A stretch of DNA of 64,000 bases from Hyphomonadaceae bacterium (GTDB taxonomy: Bacteria > Pseudomonadota > Alphaproteobacteria > Caulobacterales > Aquidulcibacteraceae), in contig JAHBYF010000007.1 of assembly GCA_019636095.1 (NCBI GenBank), positions 1 through 64,000 of the forward strand, given 5' to 3'. Below, piece by piece: positions 44,911-54,103 of this stretch. Below the pieces are notes generated by a model that searched no databases, was not told the DNA's origin, and saw only the letters and a program-made list of their open reading frames with translations. The translations under genes and the position numbers were made by a program. Positions within the stretch are counted from its first letter, which is position 1. Each line of letters opens with the position of its first letter.

Positions 44911-45705
44911 ATGAACGAACACCGCCCCTTACGCACCTTTGGCCGGATCAAAGCGCGGACGCTGAAGCCGCGCCAAGCCGGGCTGATGGAAAGCCTGCTG
45001 CCGCATCTGGCGCTCCCGGAAGAGGGCGGGATCGATGTCGATGCACTTTTCTCCCCGCCCCCTCACGGGGCGGGGGCAGGGGGTGGGGGGCGTGAAGACG
45101 CGCCTTCGCTTGCAGACGTCGACGCCGTTGACCGCCCCCCCTCCGTCGCGCATCCGCGCGACACCTCCCCCGCAAGGGGGGAGGAACTTGTTCTTGAAAT
45201 CGGATTTGGCGGCGGCGAGCATCTGGTGGCGCAGGCGGTGGCGCGGCCGGAAACGCGCTTCATCGGCGTTGAGCCGTTCTTGAACGGCGTCGCCTCATGC
45301 TTGCGGCATATTGAGGAGTCCAATGTGCAGAATATCCGACTGCACAATGGCGACGCGCGCGATGTTATCGCGCGGCTGCCGGATGCTTCGCTCGATCTCG
45401 TCTATGTTCTCTTTCCCGACCCGTGGCCAAAGGCGCGGCATCATAAGCGGCGGCTGATCCAGGCTGAGTTCCTGGATGCACTGGCGCGGGTGATGAAGCT
45501 GGGCGCCGAACTGCGGTTCGCGACCGATTGGGCCAACTACGCGTCCTGGACATTAGAGCAGGTGACGCGCGGCGAACGTTTCACGTGGTTAGCCGAACGC
45601 GCCGAAGATTGGCGCAACGCTTGGCCAGGACACGTGACGACGCGCTACGAATCTAAGAAACTCGGTGATTGCGAGCCGATTTGGTTGCGGTTCGTCAGAG
45701 ACTGA
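44911..45705 (+). CDS. trmB: tRNA (guanine-N7-)-methyltransferase with inserted repeat peptide (TrmB)
   Basis: 264 residues from ATG 44911; ATG 44887 is an alternative and neither has a strong ribosome site. The long frame upstream of these starts is antisense to the aldehyde dehydrogenase. LEIGFGGGEHL (95-105) is the SAM-binding motif, and VLFPDPWPKARHHKRRL and ATDWANYASW are TrmB hallmarks. It methylates G46 of tRNA. Residues about 48-91, between DVDALF and ELVLEIGF, are low-complexity Gly/Pro/Arg and correspond to a palindromic repeat element inserted in frame. They precede the SAM fold and so need not destroy activity. Confidence 0.92.
   Translation: MNEHRPLRTFGRIKARTLKPRQAGLMESLLPHLALPEEGGIDVDALFSPPPHGAGAGGGGREDAPSLADVDAVDRPPSVAHPRDTSPARGEELVLEIGFGGGEHLVAQAVARPETRFIGVEPFLNGVASCLRHIEESNVQNIRLHNGDARDVIARLPDASLDLVYVLFPDPWPKARHHKRRLIQAEFLDALARVMKLGAELRFATDWANYASWTLEQVTRGERFTWLAERAEDWRNAWPGHVTTRYESKKLGDCEPIWLRFVRD
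45053..45184. repeat. Palindromic repeat element inserted in trmB
   Basis: Three hairpins in 132 bp: CCCCGCCCC/GGGGCGGGG (45053-45061 with 45067-45075), GTCGCGC/GCGCGAC (45145-45151 with 45156-45162) and CCTCCCCC/GGGGGAGG (45164-45171 with 45177-45184). The composition differs sharply from the flanking coding sequence. It looks like the dispersed G/C-rich repeats found between genes of many alphaproteobacteria, here within a gene and without a stop codon in the reading frame. Confidence 0.75.
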
Positions 45706-45766
45706 CTTCTGCTTTTCGCCGAAAGGCGTCATTCAGAAACTGGGGCCTATCAGGTAAAGTAGTGCG

Positions 45767-45970
45767 ATGGGCCTCGGCTTGTTTGGCATACCCGTTGGGA
45801 TTTCTTGCTTTGCGCTCGCCGCCGTCATCCTCGTTTTGCGCGGGAAGTCGTGGGAGACTCAAAAGAAATTCGGCCTGCAAGAGTGGTGCAAGTCCGCTGC
45901 GTCAGCTCCACTACTCGCGCTGATGGGCACAGCCAGTCTCTCGGTTGGGATTTGGCACCTCAATCACTAG
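45767..45970 (+). CDS. Possible small membrane protein
   Basis: 67 residues from ATG 45767: a hydrophobic helix (about 3-24, FGIPVGISCFALAAVILVL), a charged middle (RGKSWETQKKFGLQEW) and a second hydrophobic stretch (about 45-64). The two-helix pattern is credible, but the ribosome site is weak and no family was recognised. It lies between trmB and the rimP promoter. Confidence 0.45.
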   Translation: MGLGLFGIPVGISCFALAAVILVLRGKSWETQKKFGLQEWCKSAASAPLLALMGTASLSVGIWHLNH

Positions 45971-46020
45971 CCGCTCGCGTATGTCGGGTTAGGGCCAACG
46001 CGCGACATTGGGTTGGGGGC

Positions 46021-46049
46021 TTGGCGTCGGGATAATTTGCCGCTATATC
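46021..46049 (+). promoter_or_regulatory. Putative sigma-70 promoter of the rimP-nusA-infB operon
   Basis: TTGGCG (46021-46026), a 17-bp spacer, then TATATC (46044-46049). Transcription would start near 46056 and pass through the hairpins at 46071-46117 before rimP. The spacing is ideal and the boxes are reasonable, but this is prediction only. Confidence 0.5.
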
Positions 46050-46086
46050 CCCATCCACACATCGCTGATGCCTCCGTTGGAGGTTC

Positions 46087-46117
46087 AGCGGCGGGGCCCC
46101 GGGCTCCGCCGCTTTTT
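46087..46117 (+). terminator. Terminator-like hairpin in the rimP leader
   Basis: AGCGGCGG (46087-46094) pairs with CCGCCGCT (46106-46113), followed by a run of T ending at 46117. A smaller hairpin CCTCC-GTT-GGAGG (46071-46083) precedes it. It lies between the likely promoter and rimP (46138), so it may be an attenuator of the operon; alternatively it ends transcription from upstream. Confidence 0.65.
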
Positions 46118-46137
46118 GTTTACCTAGGGAGCCGCCG

Positions 46138-46686
46138 CTGCGCGCGACGAACCCAGTTGAAGAGCGCGTCATCGCGCTGATCGAACCGACGGCCGCTGGC
46201 CTCGGCTACCGGATCGTGCGCGTGCGTCTCTCCGGCAATCGCAGGAAGCGCTTGCAGATCATGGGCGAGCGCGTCAGCGACGGGCAGATGGGCATCGATG
46301 ATTGCACCAAGCTCTCGCGTGCGCTGGGGCCCGTGTTCGATCTCGAAGACCCAGTGCAGGGCGAATACGATCTGGAAATCAGCTCGCCCGGCATCGATCG
46401 CCCGCTGATGCGCATCGAAGACTTTGAGCGCTTTGTGGGGTTTGACGCGAAGGTCGAGACGGCTGTGCCGGTCAACAACCAGCGCCGCTGGAAGGGTGTG
46501 ATCCAGGCGGTTGACGGCGATGAGATCACGCTCGCCACTGAGCACGGCGAAGCAAAGCTGAAATTTTCGGCGCTGTCGGATGCGCGCCTCGTGCTGACCG
46601 ACAAGCTGATCGAAGACGATTTGAGACGCGCCAAAGCGGCCGAAGCCGCGGGCGAACAAGGTTCTGACGAAGAGGAAGAAGCATGA
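46138..46686 (+). CDS. rimP: Ribosome maturation factor RimP, apparently starting at CTG
   Basis: The conserved N-terminal domain (NPVEERVIALIEPTAAGLGY) is encoded upstream of the first GTG in frame (46216), so that GTG cannot be the start. Between the previous in-frame stop (46066) and 46216 there is no ATG, GTG or TTG. A CTG at 46138 has AGGGAG 6 nt upstream and gives a 182-residue protein of normal length. The rest matches RimP: GIDDCTKLSRALGPVFDLED and YDLEISSPGIDRPL. It helps mature the 30S subunit. First gene of the operon; its end overlaps nusA by 4 nt. Confidence 0.85.
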   Translation: MRATNPVEERVIALIEPTAAGLGYRIVRVRLSGNRRKRLQIMGERVSDGQMGIDDCTKLSRALGPVFDLEDPVQGEYDLEISSPGIDRPLMRIEDFERFVGFDAKVETAVPVNNQRRWKGVIQAVDGDEITLATEHGEAKLKFSALSDARLVLTDKLIEDDLRRAKAAEAAGEQGSDEEEEA

Positions 46687-48335
46687 GCACCGGCATTTCA
46701 GCAAACAGGCTGGAAATCCTGCAAATCGCCGACGCGGTGGCCCGCGAAAAGTCGATTGAAAAGGAGATCGTGATCCAAGCGATGGAGCACGCACTGCAGA
46801 AGGCCGCGCGCTCGCGCTACGGCGCCGAGCATGACATTCGCGCCACCATTGACGCCAAGACCGGCGAGATGGAACTGAAGCGCGTGATGACAGTGGTCGA
46901 TGACTCGATGCTCGATCCGGAAACGCGGCCGTTCAATCCTTCGACCGACATCATGCTCAACGTGGCGCTCAAGTCGGACAAGGAAGCGGTTCTCGGCAAG
47001 GAATATGTCGAATTGCTGCCGCCGATCGAGTTCGGCCGCGTCGCCGCGCAAACGGCGAAGCAAGTGATCAATCACGAGGTCCGCGAAGCTGAGCGTGAGC
47101 GTCAGTATGGCGAGTACAAAGACCGTGTCGGTGAGATCATCAACGGCGTCGTGAAGCGCGTTGAATTCTACAACGTCATCGTGGATCTCGGCCGCGCCGA
47201 AGGCGTGATCCGCAAGAGCGAGAGCATTCCGCGCGAAAACCTCCGTGTCGGCGATCGCACGCGCGCCTACATCTATGATGTGCGCCGCGAAACCAAAGGG
47301 CCGCAGATCTTCCTGTCGCGGGCCAAGCCGGAATTCATGGCGCGCCTGTTCGCTCAGGAAGTGCCGGAAGTCTATGAAGGCGTGATCGAGATCAAGGCGG
47401 CGGCCCGTGACCCGGGCTCGCGCGCGAAGATCGCGGTGATTTCGCATGACAGTTCGATCGACCCGGTCGGCGCTTGCGTCGGTATGCGCGGCGCGCGCGT
47501 CCAGGCTGTGGTCGGCGAAATGCAGGGCGAGAAGATCGATATTATTCCGTGGTCGCCTGACCCGGCCACATTCATCGTGAACGCACTGCAGCCTGCGGAA
47601 GTCTCCAAAGTTGTGCTCGATCCGGATGAGGCGCGGGTTGAGGTGGTTGTCGGCGAGGCGCAGCTTTCGTTGGCCATCGGCCGCCGCGGTCAAAACGTGC
47701 GCCTGGCCTCGCAATTGACGGGCTGGTCGATCGATATTCTGACGGAAGCAGAAGAGTCGGAGCGTCGTCAGAAGGAATTCGCGTCGCGCACGGAACTCTT
47801 CATCAAAGCGCTGGAAGTCGACGAAATGTTCGCGCAGCTGCTGGCTTCGGAAGGCTTCGAGACGGTCGAAGAAATCGCTTACGTCGACTCGATCGAGCTG
47901 GCTTCGATCGAAGGTCTGAACGACGAAATCGCCGAAGAGTTGCAAGCGCGCGCCCAGGAGTACCTTGAGAAGCTCGCTGCTGAGCTGGAAGCAAAGCGCG
48001 TCGAACTTGGTGTTGCCGATGATCTAAAGGCGGTGCCAGGCCTGACGGCGCAAATGTTGGTGACCCTCGGCGAGAAGGGCGTGAAGACGCTTGAAGATTT
48101 CGCTGGTCTCGTCGGCGACGATATCCGCGGCTATTTCGAGACTAAGAACGGTGAGCGCGTGCGCGAGCCGGGGATTCTCGAACAATACGCGCTGACGGCT
48201 GAGCAAGCGGATCAACTGGTGATCAACGCGCGTGTGGCGGCTGGCTGGATTGAAGCGCCGCCGGAGCCTGAGCCGGAAGCCGAGCCTGAAGGAGACGCCG
48301 ACGATGTCGCCCGCGTCTTCCCGGATAGAGGCTGA
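46683..48335 (+). CDS. nusA: Transcription termination/antitermination factor NusA
   Basis: 550 residues: the N-terminal RNA-polymerase-binding domain (1-130), S1 (about 135-200, VGEIINGVVKRVEFYNVIVDLG), KH1/KH2 (about 230-345, RDPGSRAKIAVISHDSSIDPVG, AIGRRGQNVRLASQLTGWSI) and two helix-hairpin-helix repeats to about 520. The acidic Pro/Glu tail is longer than in many NusA. NusA modulates pausing and termination and often controls its own operon, relevant to the leader hairpin. Starts in ATGA overlap with rimP. Confidence 0.97.
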   Translation: MSTGISANRLEILQIADAVAREKSIEKEIVIQAMEHALQKAARSRYGAEHDIRATIDAKTGEMELKRVMTVVDDSMLDPETRPFNPSTDIMLNVALKSDKEAVLGKEYVELLPPIEFGRVAAQTAKQVINHEVREAERERQYGEYKDRVGEIINGVVKRVEFYNVIVDLGRAEGVIRKSESIPRENLRVGDRTRAYIYDVRRETKGPQIFLSRAKPEFMARLFAQEVPEVYEGVIEIKAAARDPGSRAKIAVISHDSSIDPVGACVGMRGARVQAVVGEMQGEKIDIIPWSPDPATFIVNALQPAEVSKVVLDPDEARVEVVVGEAQLSLAIGRRGQNVRLASQLTGWSIDILTEAEESERRQKEFASRTELFIKALEVDEMFAQLLASEGFETVEEIAYVDSIELASIEGLNDEIAEELQARAQEYLEKLAAELEAKRVELGVADDLKAVPGLTAQMLVTLGEKGVKTLEDFAGLVGDDIRGYFETKNGERVREPGILEQYALTAEQADQLVINARVAAGWIEAPPEPEPEAEPEGDADDVARVFPDRG

Positions 48336-49017
48336 GGGGCCGCGCCGCGAACGCGAGCGGCGCTGCATCGTCAGTGGCGAGCATGATAGTGGCGCGAACC
48401 TGATTCGGTTCGCGCTCTCGCCCGATGGCGTCGTGACGCCCGATGTGGCGGCGAAGCTGCCGGGGCGTGGGGCATGGGTTAGGGCTGATCGCGCGATTCT
48501 CGATCAGGCGGTCAAGAAGGGCGCCTTTGCGCGCGCATTCAAAGCGCAGGTGAATGTTCCGGACGATTTGGCGAACATGGTGGAAACGCTGTTGTCACGC
48601 CGCTGTCTTGATCAGCTCGGCATGGCGCAGAGGGCGGGGGCAATTGCTCTTGGCGCCACCCAAGTCGATGCAGCGATCCGTGCCAAACCCGCGTTTTTGC
48701 TAATTGAAGCAGAAGATGGCGCTGAAGAGGGTCGCGAAAAGCTGATGAGCCTCCATATAGGGCTCTGGGGCCGGCCTCCCGCCGCCATTGGGTGCTTCAG
48801 CTCTTCGGATTTGGGCGTGGCCTTGGGGCGGGAACGTGTGATACACGCTTGCCTGCTTCAAGAGCGCTTGGCTTCGGTTTGGGCGGCTGAAATTGGCCGC
48901 CTTTCGGGTTTTCGCCCCGTCGTTCCGACCTCTTGGCCCACACCCTGGCGCTCTATTGGTCTGGGACTGGGCGGCGCGGATGCTGCACCTCCGGGGCAAC
49001 GCCGCGACGAGACATAA
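48304..49017 (+). CDS. rnpM: RNA-binding protein RnpM/YlxR fused to an L7Ae-like domain
   Basis: 237 residues from ATG 48304, with AAGGAG 9 nt upstream, overlapping the nusA end by 32 nt. Residues 16-95 are the YlxR/DUF448 fold (RRCIVSGEHDSGANLIRFAL; LPGRGAWVRADRAILDQAVKK). Residues about 105-185 look like an L7Ae/L30e RNA-binding domain (QRAGAIALGATQVDAAI, DLGVALGRERVIHACL). This two-domain form is common in alphaproteobacteria. The last 50 residues are Pro/Trp/Gly rich and unconserved. Probably binds structured RNA. Confidence 0.9.
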   Translation: MSPASSRIEAEGPRRERERRCIVSGEHDSGANLIRFALSPDGVVTPDVAAKLPGRGAWVRADRAILDQAVKKGAFARAFKAQVNVPDDLANMVETLLSRRCLDQLGMAQRAGAIALGATQVDAAIRAKPAFLLIEAEDGAEEGREKLMSLHIGLWGRPPAAIGCFSSSDLGVALGRERVIHACLLQERLASVWAAEIGRLSGFRPVVPTSWPTPWRSIGLGLGGADAAPPGQRRDET

Positions 49018-49071
49018 GACGTTTGAGAATTCCACGCGTGAAGACGAATTTAGGATCGGCAACACCACTGC

Positions 49072-51651
49072 ATGTCTGACGGCAACGAACAAAAAGACAC
49101 CCCATCTGGCCGCAAGCCGCTGACGCTGACCCGCACCACCTCCACAGGCACGGTGCGTCAGAGCTTTAGCCATGGCCGCACGAAGCAAGTCGCCGTTGAG
49201 GTGCGCGAGAAGCGCTCGATCAACCGCCCCGGCGCAACGCCGGGCGCTCCCGGTGCGCCTGGCCCTGGCGTGCCGCCGCCGATTAAGGCGCGCGCAACGC
49301 CGGCCCCGGAACCACTGCAGCCTGCGCCAAAGGCGCCTACGTCTCCAGGCGCAATCTCGGATGAAGAGGCGCGCCGTCGGGAGGAGGCGGTCAACCGCTC
49401 CTTGGCTGAACGGGAAGCTCGTGATCAACGGGCCCGCGCCGAAGAAGAACAGCGCCGCGCACTTGACGATGCGCAACGCCGCAAGGCTGCTGAGCTTGCC
49501 GCAATCGAAGCGGAGGCCGAAGCGCGCCGTCGGGCGGAGCAAGCACAGGCTGAGCTAGAAGAGGCTGCCGCTGAGCGTGCCGCTGCGCGCGCCGCCGCTC
49601 AGGTAAACCCACAACAAGGCGGCGGCGCTTCAGCTGGACCGTCGTTGCTCGATGAGCTTGGCGGTCGCGTTAAGTCCGCGCGCAAGCCGGCGCCGGTCGC
49701 GCCGGTGAAGCCCGCAAAGAAGGGCGAACCGAAGCGCCGTGAAGGCAAGCTCACGCTCGACATGGTTGAGCGTGAGGTCGCGGGCGATGACGATCGCGTC
49801 CGTTCGCTCGCGGCCTATCGCCGTGCGCAGCAAAAGGAAAAAGAGCGCCGCGCCAAGCTGATGGGCGGCGGTGAGCGCGATCAGATCAAGCGCGAAGTAA
49901 CCATTCCGGAAACGATCACGGTTCAGGAACTCTCGAACCGCATGGCCGTGCGCGTGGCGGACATCATCAAATACATGATGCGCCAGGGCCAGATGATGAA
50001 ACAGGCCGATGAGCTTGACGCCGACACGGCCGAGCTGATCGCAACCGAATTCGGTCACACGGTGAAGCGCGTTGCCGAGTCGGATGTCGAAGAGGGCCTC
50101 TCTGGCGAAGTCGACATCGACGAGAATCTGTTGCCGCGACCACCGGTCGTGACCGTTATGGGGCACGTCGACCACGGCAAGACCTCGCTGCTTGACTCTC
50201 TGCGCGAGACGGATGTCGTCTCCGGTGAGCATGGCGGCATCACGCAGCATATCGGTGCGTACCAAGTTCGCTTGAAGAGCGGCCAGCGGGTGACGTTCCT
50301 CGATACGCCCGGCCACGCTGCGTTTAGCGCTATGCGCGCACGCGGCGCGCAAGTGACGGATATCGTCGTGCTTGTGGTGGCTGCCGATGACGGCGTCATG
50401 CCGCAAACGGTGGAGGCCATTCATCACGCGCGCGCATCCGGCGCGCCGATCATCGTGGCGATCAACAAGATCGATAAGCCTGACGCTAATCCAACGCGCG
50501 CGCTGACGGACTTGCTGCAACACGAGATCATCACTGAATCGCACGGTGGCGATACGCTCGCCGTCGAGGTGTCCGCGCTCAAGAAGACCGGCCTCGACAA
50601 ACTGGTGGAGACGATCCTGCTGCAAGCCGAAGTCATGGACTTGAAGGCGAATCCGGAACGCGCAGCTGAGGCGACGGTTATCGAGTCCAAACTCGACAAG
50701 GGCCGCGGCACAGTTGCGACGGTTCTCGTGCAGAAGGGCACGCTGAAGCGCGGCGATATCGTTGTCGTCGGCGCTCAGGTTGGCCGCATCCGCGCCATCA
50801 CCAACGAGCGCGGTCAGCAATTGCAGAGCGTCGGGCCGTCGGAGCCAGTCGAGATCATGGGTCTCGAAGGCGTACCGGAGCCGGGCGATGTACTGAACGT
50901 CGTCGAGAACGAAAACCGCGCCCGTGAAGTCGCAAACTATCGCGCGCGTGCGAAGAAGCAAAAGACCTCGGGCGGTCCGTCGCGTACGGGCACGTCGCTC
51001 GAAAGCATGATGGCGAAGTTCAAGGATTCGACCGCGAAAGAGCTGCCGATCCTGATCAAGGCCGACGTGCAAGGATCGGCGGAAGCGATTGTTGGATCGC
51101 TCGAAAAGCTGGCGCACGAGGAAGTGCGCGCGCGTGTGGTGCTCTCGGGCGTTGGGGCGATCAACGAGTCGGACGTTCAGCTCGCCAAGGGCTCGGGCGC
51201 GCCGATCATCGGCTTTAACGTCCGCGCGTCGAAGGAAGCGCGCGACCTGGCCGAGCGCGAGGGCGTCGAGATCCGCTACTACAACATCATTTACGACCTC
51301 ATCGACGACATCAAAGGCGTCATGTCGGGTATGCTCGCGCCACTCACGCGCGAAAGCTTCCTCGGCAATGCTGAAGTGCTCGAGGTATTCAACATCTCGA
51401 AGGTCGGCAAAGTCGCTGGTGTGAAGGTGACCGAAGGGGTCGTCCGCAAGGGAGCGAAGGTTCGTATTCTGCGTGACAACGTCGTCATTCAGGAAATGGG
51501 CACGCTGACTACCTTGAAGCGCTTCAAGGAAGAAGTTGACCAAGTTCAAACCGGCCAAGAGTGCGGCATGAGCTTTGGTCAGTTCCAAGACATTAAGCAG
51601 GGCGACCAGATCGAATGCTTCAATGTCGAAGTGGTGCAGCGCTCGCTCTGA
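49072..51651 (+). CDS. infB: Translation initiation factor IF-2
   Basis: 859 residues. A long Ala/Pro/Arg-rich, charged N-terminal region (1 to about 270) is followed by the IF2N helix ([20 protein letters not shown]), then the GTPase domain: [14 protein letters not shown] (G1), DTPGHAAF (G3), NKID (G4). Domains II, III and IV end with the fMet-tRNA-binding C-terminus ([20 protein letters not shown]). It places initiator tRNA on the 30S subunit. Start ATG 49072, no strong ribosome site. Confidence 0.97.
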   Translation: MSDGNEQKDTPSGRKPLTLTRTTSTGTVRQSFSHGRTKQVAVEVREKRSINRPGATPGAPGAPGPGVPPPIKARATPAPEPLQPAPKAPTSPGAISDEEARRREEAVNRSLAEREARDQRARAEEEQRRALDDAQRRKAAELAAIEAEAEARRRAEQAQAELEEAAAERAAARAAAQVNPQQGGGASAGPSLLDELGGRVKSARKPAPVAPVKPAKKGEPKRREGKLTLDMVEREVAGDDDRVRSLAAYRRAQQKEKERRAKLMGGGERDQIKREVTIPETITVQELSNRMAVRVADIIKYMMRQGQMMKQADELDADTAELIATEFGHTVKRVAESDVEEGLSGEVDIDENLLPRPPVVTVMGHVDHGKTSLLDSLRETDVVSGEHGGITQHIGAYQVRLKSGQRVTFLDTPGHAAFSAMRARGAQVTDIVVLVVAADDGVMPQTVEAIHHARASGAPIIVAINKIDKPDANPTRALTDLLQHEIITESHGGDTLAVEVSALKKTGLDKLVETILLQAEVMDLKANPERAAEATVIESKLDKGRGTVATVLVQKGTLKRGDIVVVGAQVGRIRAITNERGQQLQSVGPSEPVEIMGLEGVPEPGDVLNVVENENRAREVANYRARAKKQKTSGGPSRTGTSLESMMAKFKDSTAKELPILIKADVQGSAEAIVGSLEKLAHEEVRARVVLSGVGAINESDVQLAKGSGAPIIGFNVRASKEARDLAEREGVEIRYYNIIYDLIDDIKGVMSGMLAPLTRESFLGNAEVLEVFNISKVGKVAGVKVTEGVVRKGAKVRILRDNVVIQEMGTLTTLKRFKEEVDQVQTGQECGMSFGQFQDIKQGDQIECFNVEVVQRSL

Positions 51652-51659
51652 GGCGTGAC

Positions 51660-52253
51660 ATGCGACGGACAATCTTATCAGCCATCGCCGTGCTGACGTT
51701 GGGCGTCGGCGGATGCAATCGCGACCATGGCGGCCCAGAACTGCCGGGCGAGCGGCCGCAAACACAGGTCGAAGCAGAGACGCGCGTCGATACTGTGCCG
51801 CAGGAAGAGCCAGCTATTGCGCGATCGCAGTGGCGCGCCGCAAATGAAGATGCGCGCGCGGTGACCGGCAACTTGCGCGTGAGCCTGCAGGGCCGTCGCG
51901 GCGGCCCGCTGGTGTTTGCGTTTGCAACGGGCGTTACGGTTGTGGGTCAGCCGTACAGCGTCGTGCCGGCGGATTCGCGGTCAGGTGTCGGCGGTCAGAG
52001 CTTTGCAGCAGTGCTTGGCGGCGATCCGCGTGTTGATGCGTATCTCTATCGGGTCGGATCGGAGCACGTCACGACGAGCGCTCCGCGCGGTGGACTCTGT
52101 GGCGAAGCGGTGACCCGCTATCTGGCCGTCAGCGAGTTCGTGGATGGCGCGGGCCGCTGGGTGTTCAAGATTGCAGCGTTCAGTGGCGACACTCAGCCGG
52201 GCTCAGGTTCAGACGTGCAGCTCTGCGACGCCTACTCCTACACGTCGCAATAA
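51660..52253 (+). CDS. Lipoprotein of unknown function between infB and rbfA
   Basis: 197 residues from ATG 51660. MRRTILSAIAVLTLGVGGC is a lipoprotein signal ending in the lipobox GVGGC, with Cys19 as the lipidated residue. The mature part has an acidic/proline-rich linker and a beta-rich domain (LVFAFATGVTVVGQPYSVVP). It starts 8 nt after infB and ends 1 nt before rbfA, so it belongs to the same transcript. Its function is not recognised, and it is not one of the usual members of this operon. Confidence 0.85.
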   Translation: MRRTILSAIAVLTLGVGGCNRDHGGPELPGERPQTQVEAETRVDTVPQEEPAIARSQWRAANEDARAVTGNLRVSLQGRRGGPLVFAFATGVTVVGQPYSVVPADSRSGVGGQSFAAVLGGDPRVDAYLYRVGSEHVTTSAPRGGLCGEAVTRYLAVSEFVDGAGRWVFKIAAFSGDTQPGSGSDVQLCDAYSYTSQ

Positions 52254-52254
52254 G

Positions 52255-52674
52255 ATGAAACGCAAGGCTCGCGGGTCGGATGGCGTGGGGCCCTCGCAAC
52301 GCCAATTGCGCGCCGCTGAGCTTGTGCGCCACGCGTTGGTGGAGATCGTGCAGCGCGAGGAATTGCGCGATCCGGATTTGAAGGGCGTCTACATCACCAT
52401 CGGTGAAGTACGTGCTTCGCCAGACCTGAAACATATGACGGCATTTGTGTCCTCGCTCGGGCCCGGCGACCCACAGCTTGTCGCAAATGGCCTCACCCGC
52501 ATTTCGGGTTTTCTGCGTGGGCGACTCGGCAAGCAGGTCGATCTGAGGTTTACGCCGGAGCTGCATTTTCAACCGGATGTCTCCTACGATGAGGCGCGCC
52601 ACATCGATGAGCTGCTCGCAAGCCCGGAAGTGGCGCGTGATTTGAAACACGACGACGAAGAAGGCGAGCGCTGA
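52255..52674 (+). CDS. rbfA: Ribosome-binding factor A
   Basis: 139 residues from ATG 52255. KH-like fold: [40 protein letters not shown] and [20 protein letters not shown] are family motifs. RbfA matures the 30S subunit at helix 1 of 16S rRNA. In-frame sequence upstream belongs to the lipoprotein gene in another frame. The stop shares its last base with the truB ATG. Confidence 0.95.
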   Translation: MKRKARGSDGVGPSQRQLRAAELVRHALVEIVQREELRDPDLKGVYITIGEVRASPDLKHMTAFVSSLGPGDPQLVANGLTRISGFLRGRLGKQVDLRFTPELHFQPDVSYDEARHIDELLASPEVARDLKHDDEEGER

Positions 52675-53630
52675 TGGGCCGCCGCAAGAAGGGTGATGAC
52701 GTTTCGGGCTGGGTGGTGCTGGACAAGCCCGGCGACATGACGTCGACTCAGGCCGTATCGGCCATCCGTCGTATTTTCAATGCGCAGAAGGCTGGTCATG
52801 CCGGCACGCTCGACCCGCTGGCCTCCGGCATTTTGCCGATCGCGTTGGGTGAGGCGACCAAGACCGTTCCGTGGCTGATGGAAGCCCGGAAAACATATGT
52901 CTTCACGATCAAATGGGGGGTCTCGACCGATACCCAGGATCGCGAAGGCAAGGCCATCGCCACAAGCGAAGTGCGTCCAACGGCAGAAGCGATCCGCGCC
53001 GCACTACCGGCCTTCATCGGTGAAATAGAGCAGATCCCGCCGCAGTTCAGCGCCGTGAAGATTGATGGCGAACGCGCCTATGACTTGGCGCGCGCCGGCG
53101 AGGCGGTTGAACTCGATCCCCGCAAGGTCACCGTTTACGAAGCCGAACTCGTGGAAACCGAAGGTAATGACCTTGCCACGTTCCGGTTCCGGTCGGGCAA
53201 GGGCTTCTATATTCGGGCTCTGGTCCGCGATTTGGCGGCAAAACTTGGCGCGGAAGGCCACGTTTGGCGGCTCCGCCGCACTGCGGTGGGGCCCTTTACC
53301 GAGGCTGAGAGCGTCACACTGGACGAATTGCAGCTTTTAGGTCAGAAGGGCGCCGCGTCAGAACGCCTGAAGCCCGTTGAGACCGCGCTGGACGACATCC
53401 CGGCACTGGCCATTAACGGCGAGGACGCGTTCAAGCTTAGACAGGGACGGCCCATCGTCCTCCTCCCGCATGTGGTGGAGACGCTGAAGCCGCAGTTTCG
53501 AGATCGCTTTATCGGCGGTGTTGATGCGTCCCGGGCAGCTGTCGCTCTCTACGAGGGCAAAGCTGTTGCGCTGGGTGACGTGCGAGCGGGGCGCTTTGAG
53601 CCCAGCCGCGTGTTCAACATCGCAGACTAA
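52674..53630 (+). CDS. truB: tRNA pseudouridine-55 synthase TruB
   Basis: 318 residues. [23 protein letters not shown] holds the catalytic Asp47, [17 protein letters not shown] is the start motif, and [20 protein letters not shown] sequence (here [15 protein letters not shown]) contacts RNA. It makes pseudouridine at position 55 of nearly all tRNAs. C-terminal PUA-like segment ([15 protein letters not shown]). Translationally coupled to rbfA. Confidence 0.97.
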   Translation: MGRRKKGDDVSGWVVLDKPGDMTSTQAVSAIRRIFNAQKAGHAGTLDPLASGILPIALGEATKTVPWLMEARKTYVFTIKWGVSTDTQDREGKAIATSEVRPTAEAIRAALPAFIGEIEQIPPQFSAVKIDGERAYDLARAGEAVELDPRKVTVYEAELVETEGNDLATFRFRSGKGFYIRALVRDLAAKLGAEGHVWRLRRTAVGPFTEAESVTLDELQLLGQKGAASERLKPVETALDDIPALAINGEDAFKLRQGRPIVLLPHVVETLKPQFRDRFIGGVDASRAAVALYEGKAVALGDVRAGRFEPSRVFNIAD

Positions 53631-53641
53631 GAGGAGTACCG

Positions 53642-53911
53642 ATGTCGCTGACAGCAGAGCGCAAAGCCGCGCTCATTAAAGACAACGCGAAGAGCAAGGG
53701 CGACACTGGTTCGCCGGAAGTTCAAGTTGCGATCCTCTCCGAGCGCATCGCCAACCTGACCGAGCACTTCAAAACCCACAAGAAAGACAACCACTCGCGC
53801 CAAGGCCTCTTGAAGATGGTCAGCCAGCGCCGCCGGTTGCTCGACTATTTGAAGAACCGCGATGCCGCCCGTTATCAGGCGATCATCGAGAAGCTGGGTC
53901 TGCGTCGCTAA
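53642..53911 (+). CDS. rpsO: 30S ribosomal protein S15
   Basis: 89 residues, the standard length; ATG 53642 preceded by [26 protein letters not shown] and [20 protein letters not shown] are the S15 signature. It binds the 16S rRNA three-way junction and, in E. coli, represses its own translation. It is followed by a hairpin-rich gap before pnp, the usual rpsO-pnp pair. Confidence 0.98.
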   Translation: MSLTAERKAALIKDNAKSKGDTGSPEVQVAILSERIANLTEHFKTHKKDNHSRQGLLKMVSQRRRLLDYLKNRDAARYQAIIEKLGLRR

Positions 53912-54002
53912 GCGCCGGCCCGGTGAAGGGTGTTGGCGCCTGCGCTTCACCTTCCGCGATCACTCTTCACAAAATTTCCTGCGCTTCCTGCGTGGGCACG
54001 AA

Positions 54003-54025
54003 CCTCCGGCCATTCGGGCCGGAGG
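54003..54025 (+). other. Hairpin in the rpsO-pnp gap; possible RNase III/PNPase control site
   Basis: CCTCCGGCC (54003-54011) and GGCCGGAGG (54017-54025) form a perfect 9-bp stem with a 5-nt loop, not followed by a T run. In E. coli the pnp leader stem is cut by RNase III and then degraded by PNPase, giving autoregulation. Position and strength fit such a role here, but it is inference. Confidence 0.5.
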
Positions 54026-54103
54026 CAATTCGCGCAACGGAATCCGCCGCTGCGCACCGACAAGGCCTGAGGAAGCACCGGCTTCCGGCCTGGAGTTAGA
54101 TGT

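Noticed and set aside
45053..45184. Hairpins in trmB as transcription terminators
   Set aside because: No T tract follows any stem on either strand and the frame continues into conserved TrmB sequence.
46698..47945. 415-residue minus-strand open frame
   Set aside because: Antisense to nusA with no recognisable domain.
49630..51765. 711-residue minus-strand open frame
   Set aside because: Fully antisense to infB, which has all GTPase motifs; His/Arg/Asp-rich shadow composition.
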